Under the pieces are notes generated by a model. That model made no database searches. It was not told where the DNA came from and worked only from the letters and a program-made list of their open reading frames with translations. The position numbers and the translations under genes were made by a program. 64,000 nt of DNA from an uncultured Lachnospiraceae bacterium (GTDB lineage Bacteria > Bacillota > Clostridia > Lachnospirales > Lachnospiraceae): assembly GCA_910577115.1 (NCBI GenBank), contig CAJTMC010000008.1, forward strand, positions 1 to 64,000, written 5' to 3'. Positions 28,128-35,125 of the stretch are shown here, in pieces. Each line of letters opens with the position of its first letter. The stretch's first letter is position 1.

Positions 28128-29123
28128 TTAAATTTCAATCATTTCATCTTTTTCAAAATCTCGAATTGCCACTTTACCTAATATTTCAAACCACCTAGTT
28201 GGTGAAATTCCATTTCCTGGTCTTTTAATTGAAATATTATTCTCAGTTAAAATCTCTCCTTTTTTTATTCTTTTTTCTGCTACAATACTTTTTCTTGCTA
28301 TAAATAGATTCTCTTTTTCCGATTCAGTTAATTTCTTAATTCCACTTCCCATTGCTATGTTTATATTTCGTATAGCTTTTATCATTTGTTTTAATTCGTT
28401 AGGTTCTAAACTAGCCTTATGATCCGGCCCACTCATATTTTTGTCTAAGGTAAAATGCTTTTCTATAATTGAAGCTCCCATTGCAACTGCTGCAAGAGAA
28501 ATTTCAAACCCTTTTGTATGATCAGAATAACCAACTTTAACATTAAAGTGCTCCTTTAAAGTATTCATCGCGTTTAAGTTTACATCTTCAAGCGGGGCTG
28601 GATACTGTGTTGTACAGTGTAAAAGAATAATATTATTAGTTCCACTATTTTTTAGCAGCCGGAACGCATATTCAACCTCTTTTAGACTACTCATACCTGT
28701 AGAAAGTATTACATCTTTATGTGTCCTAGCAATTTCAATTAAATAAGGTGTATTTGTTATCTCACCTGATGGAACTTTCCAAATATTAACTTGTTTATCT
28801 AAATAATAAACGCTTTTAATATCAAACGGAGTAGATAAAAAACCAATATCTCTGATTTTACAATACTCTGATAATTCCTTAAATTTTTCTATTGGAAGAA
28901 GTATTTTCCCTATCATTTCTTTTTGACTACACTCTAATCCTATATTATTTTTTTGGTATGATGAAATCGGAGCATTATCAATCACCAATGAATCAATGTC
29001 TGCCGTTTGAAATTTCACATAATCTGCCCCACACTCTTTTGCTACATCTACCATTTTTTTAGCAGTTTCCATGTCTCCATTATGATTGACGCCAGCTTCA
29101 GCTATTACTATGGTCCTTTCCAT
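28128..29123 (-). CDS. legI: NeuB-family nonulosonate synthase (LegI-like)
   Basis: Condenses phosphoenolpyruvate with a 6-carbon N-acylhexosamine to give a 9-carbon acid. N-terminal TIM barrel: IAEAGVNHNGDMETA, DYVKFQTA, STPFD, KVPSGEITN, LSTGMSS and GYSDHTKG. C-terminal SAF/antifreeze-like domain at about 275-331 with ENNISIKRPGNGI. Length 331 is typical. LegI rather than sialate synthase is inferred from legB and the PtmE-like gene in the same operon. Confidence 0.9.
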   Translation of the reverse strand: MERTIVIAEAGVNHNGDMETAKKMVDVAKECGADYVKFQTADIDSLVIDNAPISSYQKNNIGLECSQKEMIGKILLPIEKFKELSEYCKIRDIGFLSTPFDIKSVYYLDKQVNIWKVPSGEITNTPYLIEIARTHKDVILSTGMSSLKEVEYAFRLLKNSGTNNIILLHCTTQYPAPLEDVNLNAMNTLKEHFNVKVGYSDHTKGFEISLAAVAMGASIIEKHFTLDKNMSGPDHKASLEPNELKQMIKAIRNINIAMGSGIKKLTESEKENLFIARKSIVAEKRIKKGEILTENNISIKRPGNGISPTRWFEILGKVAIRDFEKDEMIEI

Positions 29124-29150
29124 TGCTTTTCTCCCAAAATATATCTTAAA

Positions 29151-30128
29151 TTAAATATTGTATATATCCGTCTTATACTTATCTAAATTTCCTTTTAAAA
29201 ATTCTATTGTATGTTTTAATCCTTCTTCCAAAGAATACTGCGGTTTCCAGTCTGTCAGACGCATTATTTTTTCATTACAGCCAAGCAGTCTGTTCACTTC
29301 ACTTTTTTCAGGCCTTAGCCGTTCTTCATCACAGACAACCGCTGCGTTTAGATTAATCTGCCTAATTAGTTCTTCCGCAAGCTGTCCAATCGAAATCTCT
29401 TTCTGCGTTGCAATATTTATCTCTTCCCCGATTGTTTTATCAGATTCATAAATTGATATAAAACCATTAACTGTATCTTTTACGTAATTAAAATCCCTCG
29501 TCGGTGTCAGCGAACCGAGCTTTATCTCTGTCTTTCCTGCAAGAAGCTGTGTAATAATTGTTGGAATCACTGCCCTCGCCGACTGTCTCGGTCCGTATGT
29601 GTTAAACGGTCTTACAATGGTTACTGGTAATCCAAAAGAACGGTAAAAACTTTCGGCAAGCCTGTCCGCCCCAATCTTTGTCGCCGAATACGGTGACTGT
29701 CCCTGAAACGGATGTTTTTCATCAATCGGGACATACTGCGCTGTTCCGTATACCTCTGATGTGGATGTTACAATCACACGTTTTGTTTCCAGTTTTCTTG
29801 CTGCCTGCAGCACATTAAGCGTTCCTTTTATATTGGTATCAACATATGTATCCGGCGAATGATAGCTGAACGGTATTGCAATCAATGCCGCCAGATGAAA
29901 CACCGCATCAACGCCTTTCATGGCCTGCTCTACACCGTTCGGATCGCGGATATCCCCCTGAAAAACATCCACATTTTCCATGATGCCTTTTGGCAGTGTA
30001 TCCAGCCAGCCCCAGTTATTAAAGGAGTTATAATACACAAATGCCTTTACTTGATACCCTTTTTTTACTAATTCCTCCGTCAAATGGCTTCCGATAAATC
30101 CATCAGAGCCTGTTACCAATACCCTCAT
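29151..30128 (-). CDS. legB: NAD-dependent 4,6-dehydratase LegB-like
   Basis: First enzyme of the legionaminate-type route: makes a 4-keto-6-deoxy nucleotide sugar. Extended SDR with GSDGFIG (G7, G10, G13), TSTSEVYGT and Y147xxxK151 (PYSATKIG), and RPFNTYGPRQSARAVIPT. It looks less AT-rich than the genes that follow it. GAGG lies eight bases before the ATG. A 14-bp inverted repeat sits 44 bases upstream. It heads the operon that runs down to HisF2 and beyond. Confidence 0.88.
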   Translation of the reverse strand: MRVLVTGSDGFIGSHLTEELVKKGYQVKAFVYYNSFNNWGWLDTLPKGIMENVDVFQGDIRDPNGVEQAMKGVDAVFHLAALIAIPFSYHSPDTYVDTNIKGTLNVLQAARKLETKRVIVTSTSEVYGTAQYVPIDEKHPFQGQSPYSATKIGADRLAESFYRSFGLPVTIVRPFNTYGPRQSARAVIPTIITQLLAGKTEIKLGSLTPTRDFNYVKDTVNGFISIYESDKTIGEEINIATQKEISIGQLAEELIRQINLNAAVVCDEERLRPEKSEVNRLLGCNEKIMRLTDWKPQYSLEEGLKHTIEFLKGNLDKYKTDIYNI

Positions 30129-30166
30129 TTCCTATGCCTCATTTATGAATTATCATTTACCTTACT

Positions 30167-30222
30167 CAACAAAAAGATGTAAAGTATTTATCGCATTGAC
30201 ACTTTCACACTTTACATCTTTT
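30167..30222 (-). terminator. Hairpin between the transferase gene and legB (terminator or attenuator)
   Basis: Perfect 14-bp inverted repeat: AAAAGATGTAAAGT at 30172-30185 pairs with 30209-30222 across a 23-base loop, followed on the minus strand by five T. It could end transcription from 30514-31881 or act in the leader of the legB operon. The large loop makes it atypical. Confidence 0.5.
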
Positions 30223-30513
30223 CTAATACTTCATATAAATTAGTTTCGCCTTCCGTTCAGGAAGTTCTGGTTCCTGTAGCTTTTCCCTATCACGAAATAG
30301 TGACAGCAAAAATGAATCGCTCCTGTACTATAATAAACCGTTGCATTTTAAGAACTCTTGCCTAAAATATGCATTCTACCCTATACTTTTGCCTTACTAA
30401 CTCCGTACTGTACGCTAATTTGCGCCGAAACTCAATGAATATATGTTTTGCATTCAGACATAAAGTATGAAATTGTCAAAGTTCGTTTTCTAAAACATAA
30501 CTATCAAATCAGC
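30223..30513. other. Intergenic stretch without a recognised gene
   Basis: The 385-base gap between legB and the next gene upstream contains the hairpin at 30167-30222 and about 290 bases in which no convincing gene is seen. On the minus strand a TTCTTA/TATAGT pair with 16-base spacing near 30345-30375 could be a weak promoter for legB. Short frames of 17-32 codons occur there but have no family resemblance. Confidence 0.5.
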
Positions 30514-31881
30514 TTATACAACCACATCCACATTCTGCACCATAACCGGCTTCCCCGTCTGCTGATACATCTGCACCACACTGCTGCCGTCTCCATAATA
30601 CGCATCACTCAACACAATCGCCCTATCCACATCACTCGACTCATCATAAATCCCCCAGCCTTCTTCCCGATATTTCCGAACCAGCTTATCATACGCAAGC
30701 CAAAGCTGTGGCCGCATAGCGGAAACAGTTGTCTTAATCAACGGATGCGGACGCCAAAGAAGCGCCACCTCATCCTGATTCTCCTTAAATACACTAAATA
30801 CATATTGCATTTTTTCCAACATCTTTTCATTATGCTGAAGCAATGCCCCCACGCTTGTATTATAAAAAATAATCTTCTTCCAACTACCGTCCGGTTTCTC
30901 AATAATCCTCAACCACTCCTGCGGTATCTCCAAATCTTCCTTTTTGGTATTCAATACCTTATCCAGCTTCGGCGAGCCAAGCCCCAAAAACTTTTCTTCC
31001 AACCTCTTCCTGTCAATATGATACCCTTGCAAGCCATTCTCCTTCGCTGCTTTCAGATACTCATTCACATAAATCTGCTTCATTTTTTCTGACTGTACAA
31101 TAACCTTATCCGCATTGATAACCCCCGGTGTCCATACAAAGTGCTTCATCTTATCAATTCTTTCCTGATCGTCCGGCTCAATCTCACCCAATATAAAATA
31201 TGGGATATACACCAACTGCTCCGTATACTTTTTCAGATTATTGCTGTAATACCGCGAAGGCACGCAAGTTACCAAATTCCAATTATCATATGGATTATGT
31301 ATGTAAATAGCTTCCGGCTTTCTTTCCTCAAAATTATATGTCTGCCAATCCGTTATGTCAATATTTTTTGGATATTCCCCGCCTTCATAATGCATCACGC
31401 CCAAGCTTCCATCCGGATTTTTGTCATAGTATGGAATCGGTACACAATACGCATCGCAGTCCGGATCTTCTTTTGCCGCCAAGTAAACGCTTTCCAACGC
31501 ATCCCACATCGAAGCCTTATATGGAAAAAATGCAACCTCCTTGCGAATCCGAATATCATTGCGCACACTGTTCTCAATGCAAACCAGCTGTTTTTTCAGC
31601 TTCTTATAAATTTTGTTTGCACTGATATCACCATCGTTCAACTCCTCATGGCAGTGAAACACGACATCACAATACGCTTCCACATGTGACACCGTAACAA
31701 ATCCTTCTCCTTCCATTGTTTCAATCGCTGTCCCAAGTGTAATGGCACACTCCTGACACTGGATTAGCATGTCCTGTGCAAGCACATAGTTCTTTTTGTC
31801 AATATCATTTTTAATTTCATCATGCGCCTCATATAAGGTCTGAATCATTTCCATGATTTCCTGCTTTTGTGCCTTCCGCAT
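30514..31881 (-). CDS. CDP-glycerol-glycerophosphotransferase-like GT-B protein
   Basis: Soluble protein whose C-terminal half resembles teichoic-acid-type glycerophosphotransferases and related transferases: IIFYNTSVGALLQHNEKML, VALLWRPHPLIKTT (HP-binding motif) and LSDAYYGDGSSVVQMYQQTG (the D-x-x-x-G-D-x-S-S loop). The first 130 residues are helical and of unknown role. The internal ATG 14 codons into the longest frame was chosen because AAGGGGGA lies five to six bases before it. It has its own promoter and is separated from the legB operon by a hairpin. Acceptor unknown. Confidence 0.65.
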   Translation of the reverse strand: MRKAQKQEIMEMIQTLYEAHDEIKNDIDKKNYVLAQDMLIQCQECAITLGTAIETMEGEGFVTVSHVEAYCDVVFHCHEELNDGDISANKIYKKLKKQLVCIENSVRNDIRIRKEVAFFPYKASMWDALESVYLAAKEDPDCDAYCVPIPYYDKNPDGSLGVMHYEGGEYPKNIDITDWQTYNFEERKPEAIYIHNPYDNWNLVTCVPSRYYSNNLKKYTEQLVYIPYFILGEIEPDDQERIDKMKHFVWTPGVINADKVIVQSEKMKQIYVNEYLKAAKENGLQGYHIDRKRLEEKFLGLGSPKLDKVLNTKKEDLEIPQEWLRIIEKPDGSWKKIIFYNTSVGALLQHNEKMLEKMQYVFSVFKENQDEVALLWRPHPLIKTTVSAMRPQLWLAYDKLVRKYREEGWGIYDESSDVDRAIVLSDAYYGDGSSVVQMYQQTGKPVMVQNVDVVV

Positions 31882-31935
31882 TCTGCTCCCCCTTAAAGCA
31901 ATCAATTCGTTAAAAATCTGCAAAATTTTTATATT

Positions 31936-31965
31936 CTTATACAGTTTAGCACAACTTTATGTAAA
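31936..31965 (-). promoter_or_regulatory. Sigma-A-type promoter for 30514-31881
   Basis: On the minus strand TTTACA (31960-31965), 18-base spacer and TATAAG (31936-31941), about 55 bases before the start codon. Confidence 0.5.
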
Positions 31966-32127
31966 TTGCCACAAAAATTTTACAAAATACAAAATTTTCT
32001 ATCTATGTCCCAATAAAATGTCTCAATATAGGACGACTTTTTCTTTCCAAAAGGCATTGACTGTGTTAGAATATCAAAGAATATAACTTTATCATAATAT
32101 CGGATAAAAGTGAGGAAGTGTTTAGTC

Positions 32128-32493
32128 TTGAAATACTTAAAACAATTTTTAATCATTCTTTTGATTTCATTTATTGGTGAAATCCTAAAAGCCGTACTGC
32201 CGCTGCCCGTACCGGCAAGCATCTATGGTATGGCAATTCTTTTTGTATGCCTTGTGACAGGCATCCTCAAACCAGAGGCTGTAAAAGACGCCGGAAAATT
32301 TTTGATAGAGACAATGCCTGTCATGTTCATTCCGGCAGGAGTGGGGCTAATGGCATCATGGGGTGTCTTAAAACCGATGCTTGTTCCTGTTGTGGTTATC
32401 ACAGTCGTCGTGCTTGTCGCTGTCATGGCAGTGAGCGGCCGCGTTGCGCAGGCAATCATCCGGCATGAAAGGAGCAAAAAAAGCAATGAATGA
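32128..32493 (+). CDS. lrgA: LrgA/CidA-family holin-like membrane protein
   Basis: Small membrane protein with four hydrophobic segments; it shows the family's PLPVPASIYG motif near residue 20 and the VMFIPAGVGLM motif near residue 70. LrgA/CidA proteins act with LrgB-type partners in murein hydrolase control or export of small organic acids such as pyruvate. The TTG start giving MKYLKQF was chosen because GAGGAAG precedes it and the family usually begins this way; a GTG six codons upstream is less likely. Overlaps lrgB. A TAGAAT extended -10 box near 32067 may be its promoter. Confidence 0.88.
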   Translation: MKYLKQFLIILLISFIGEILKAVLPLPVPASIYGMAILFVCLVTGILKPEAVKDAGKFLIETMPVMFIPAGVGLMASWGVLKPMLVPVVVITVVVLVAVMAVSGRVAQAIIRHERSKKSNE

Positions 32494-33187
32494 ATTTATG
32501 CAGACTTCAATCTTTGCCGGAGCGGCAATCAGCCTTCTCTCCTATATGCTTGGTCTCAAGCTCAAGGAAAAATTAAAAAGCGGTCTTTTTAATCCGCTTC
32601 TAATCTCCATTATCGTCACGATTGTCATACTCTTAGCGACGCATGTGGACTACGATACCTATAATCTGAGCGCAAAATATCTAAGCTGGTTTCTTACTCC
32701 CGCGACGGTCTGCCTTGCCATTCCGCTGTATGAACAGCTTGCGCTGCTAAAGAAAAATCTCGCCGCGGTGATTGCCGGAATTGTGTCGGGCGTGCTGACA
32801 AGCCTTGTTACGGTGCTTATCCTCGCCCTGCTTTTCGGGCTGAATCAGCAGGAATATGTGACCTTCCTGCCAAAATCTATCACGACGGCAATCGGCATGA
32901 GCGTCTCCGAGGAACTTGGCGGATATGTCAATATCACAGTTTTGGTCATCGTAATCACAGGCGTTCTTGGAAACATTCTGGCTGAATTCATCTGCAAAGT
33001 TTTTGGCATCAAAGAGCCTATCGCAAAAGGACTGGCTATCGGTTCCGCCGCGCATGCCATCGGCACTGCAAAGGCAATGGAGCTGGGCGAAATCGAGGGC
33101 GCCATGAGCAGCCTTTCCATTGCGGTTGCAGGTATTTTGACGGTTATCGGCGCCTCTGTCTTTTCGTGGATTTATTCTGTGCTGTGA
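32486..33187 (+). CDS. lrgB: LrgB-family membrane protein
   Basis: Multi-spanning partner of LrgA. Family motifs are PKSITTAIGMSVSEELGG and GSAAHAIGTAKAMELGE-like near the C-terminus (each shown within limit). About six to seven hydrophobic segments. The ATG overlaps the lrgA stop by eight bases, with AAAGGAG upstream, so the two genes are translated together. Its 3' end overlaps the convergent EamA gene by 16 bases. Confidence 0.9.
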   Translation: MNEFMQTSIFAGAAISLLSYMLGLKLKEKLKSGLFNPLLISIIVTIVILLATHVDYDTYNLSAKYLSWFLTPATVCLAIPLYEQLALLKKNLAAVIAGIVSGVLTSLVTVLILALLFGLNQQEYVTFLPKSITTAIGMSVSEELGGYVNITVLVIVITGVLGNILAEFICKVFGIKEPIAKGLAIGSAAHAIGTAKAMELGEIEGAMSSLSIAVAGILTVIGASVFSWIYSVL

Positions 33188-34092
33188 GTATGTATCTTGC
33201 TGTCTTTCCTGTCCGGCAGCTGCACGAGAATAATTGCCGCAAATGCCAGCACACATCCGCAGATTTCTCTTACGGAAAGCTTTTGGTCTAAAATCAGCCA
33301 TCCGGCAAGCACAGACACCACAGATTCCAAGCTCAAAATCAGGGATGCAACCGTCGGGTTCATCCCTTTTTGTCCCACAATCTGCAGCGTATATGCGACA
33401 CCGCTTGACAGGACGCCGGCATATAAAATCGGAATGCCTGCCGCAAAAATATCACCCATATCCGGTTTCTCAAAAATCAGCATACATACCGTTGACAGTG
33501 CCGCACATACCAAAAACTGTATGCAGGAAAGCTTTACCCCATCCGATTTCGGGGAAAAATAATCAATCACAAGAATATGAAAGGTAAATCCGACCGCACA
33601 GGCAAACACAAAGCTGTCACCTAACTGTAGGCGAAATTCCCCTTTCGTGATACACAAAAAATACATACCAAGCAAAGCCAGCGCCACTGCCGTCCAAACC
33701 TTCATCCCTGCTTTTTTGTGCAAAAAAATGCCGAATATCGGCACAAGTACCATGTACATTGCCGTAATAAATCCGGCTTTTCCGACTGTGGTATGCTTCA
33801 CCCCAAACTGTTGCAGGGTACTCGCTGCAAAGAGGCAGATGCCGCAGCATATGCCTCCGATAATGAGGATCTTTTTATTCTGTTTTATGACACTTGTGTC
33901 ATTTTTTTGTTTTCCTTTATCCGTTAGCGCAATATATGGCACAAGCACGAGAAAAGCGAGAACATTTCTTGCAGCCGTAAACGTAAACGGCTCAACATAG
34001 TCCATGCCGACGCTCTGTGCGATAAATCCTAATCCCCATATACACGCTGTGAGAAACAGGATTAATGACTGACGCAATACAAATCGATTCAT
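33172..34092 (-). CDS. EamA/DMT-family transporter
   Basis: Ten-helix drug/metabolite transporter with two EamA repeats; the first opens ACIWGLGFIAQ and includes FTFAARNVLAF, the second includes LSLESVVSVLAGWLIL. Such proteins export amino acids, nucleotides or other small metabolites at the cytoplasmic membrane; the substrate is not predictable. A loop between helices (KNDTSVIK) is encoded by one of three copies of an 18-base sequence repeated in this window. Confidence 0.88.
   Translation of the reverse strand: MNRFVLRQSLILFLTACIWGLGFIAQSVGMDYVEPFTFTAARNVLAFLVLVPYIALTDKGKQKNDTSVIKQNKKILIIGGICCGICLFAASTLQQFGVKHTTVGKAGFITAMYMVLVPIFGIFLHKKAGMKVWTAVALALLGMYFLCITKGEFRLQLGDSFVFACAVGFTFHILVIDYFSPKSDGVKLSCIQFLVCAALSTVCMLIFEKPDMGDIFAAGIPILYAGVLSSGVAYTLQIVGQKGMNPTVASLILSLESVVSVLAGWLILDQKLSVREICGCVLAFAAIILVQLPDRKDSKIHTHSTE
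33884..33901 (-). repeat. 18-base repeated element, copy 1
   Basis: Minus-strand TGACACAAGTGTCATAAA inside the EamA gene. TGACAC and GTGTCA form a dyad around AA. The same 18 bases occur at 51942-51959 and 54745-54762. Confidence 0.75.
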
Positions 34093-34114
34093 TCTGTAAA
34101 ACTCCTAAGTTCTG

Positions 34115-35125
34115 TTAAAATAATGCCTTTTTTAATACTTCCAAATTATCCTGCATGGCTCCCAGATAAGTAAATCCGCCCTCAATCTCCTTTGCCGTCA
34201 CCGACTGTAACGAGTTCATGGTAAGGATTTCCTGATTCTGACTGCGCGTGTTCTGCCTGATAATTTCGGCGATTCGCTGGTCAGAGCCTTCTATCGCCAA
34301 AATCGTGTGAAGCTCCAGCTCATCCGCCTTCCCTGAAAGAAACGTGATGGTCTCAAAGCTCGCGTCGGTTTCCGTACTGCATCCGGCAAATGCCGCATAA
34401 TAATCAATCCCATAATCCTCTGTCATATAGCGGAACGGAAAGCGATCTCCGAACAGTAAGGTATTATGCTGCGCCTTACTTACCACATCAACATACGCAT
34501 CGTCCAGCGCATGCAGCTCTTGGATATACGCCTTCGCATTTTCAGCGTAATATGCGGCATTTTCGGCATCGAGCTGTCCTATTTTTTCAGAGAGCGCATC
34601 GGTCAGATGAGCGGCATTTCTAAGAGACAGCCATATGTGTTCGTCATACTCTGTTTCCCCGTCTGAATGCTCCTCATGTGCCTGCATTCCCTCGACCACT
34701 TCTTCCTCCCAAACGCGGTCGCCCAATGTGTCAATCAGGTTCACTACACACATCTCTTGGTTGACCGCACCTTTTAATGCTTCTTCTACCCACTCGTCCG
34801 ACTCTCCGCCGACATATACAAATAAGTCCGCAGACGAAATCCTTGCCATGCTTTCCGCAGTCGGCTGGTAGCTATGCAAATCGCCGCCCTTCTCCAGCAA
34901 ATAGGTCAGTTCAAAGTTGTCAGAATGCGCTCCAAGTATTTCCCGAATCCAGTCATACTGCGCAAAAGTCGTGCAGACAATGCTGTACTTCGCAAGCCCT
35001 GTGTGGTTCGTACTGCTCTTACAGCCTGTCAGCAGCACGCACAACAGTATACATAATACCGCTGCCAAACCCAAATGTTTAATTTTGTTTTTTCGCATAA
35101 TTTTGATTATAACATCCCTTTCCAT
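34115..35125 (-). CDS. Zinc/manganese ABC-type substrate-binding lipoprotein (ZnuA-like), orphan
   Basis: Extracellular metal-binding lipoprotein: a hydrophobic signal ending LLTGC (lipid-modified C35), metal His in GGDLHSYQPT (H84), DEHIWLSLRN (H163), an acidic/His-rich loop with H150 and H153, and IEGSD in the C-lobe. Resembles the cluster 9 family (ZnuA, AdcA). No ATPase or permease gene adjoins it, so it must work with components elsewhere. Its start overlaps the end of the hybrid kinase gene; a second in-frame ATG ten codons on is possible but has no better ribosome site. Confidence 0.82.
   Translation of the reverse strand: MERDVIIKIMRKNKIKHLGLAAVLCILLCVLLTGCKSSTNHTGLAKYSIVCTTFAQYDWIREILGAHSDNFELTYLLEKGGDLHSYQPTAESMARISSADLFVYVGGESDEWVEEALKGAVNQEMCVVNLIDTLGDRVWEEEVVEGMQAHEEHSDGETEYDEHIWLSLRNAAHLTDALSEKIGQLDAENAAYYAENAKAYIQELHALDDAYVDVVSKAQHNTLLFGDRFPFRYMTEDYGIDYYAAFAGCSTETDASFETITFLSGKADELELHTILAIEGSDQRIAEIIRQNTRSQNQEILTMNSLQSVTAKEIEGGFTYLGAMQDNLEVLKKALF

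Noticed and set aside
30240..30400. Possible remnant of a transposase C-terminus in the gap before legB
   Set aside because: Frames of 17-32 codons show charged tails but no recognisable transposase motif or terminal repeats.
32747..33301. 184-codon antisense frame opposite lrgB
   Set aside because: Composition rich in Arg, Asp and Gln as expected for a shadow of membrane-protein codons; no ribosome site or family resemblance.
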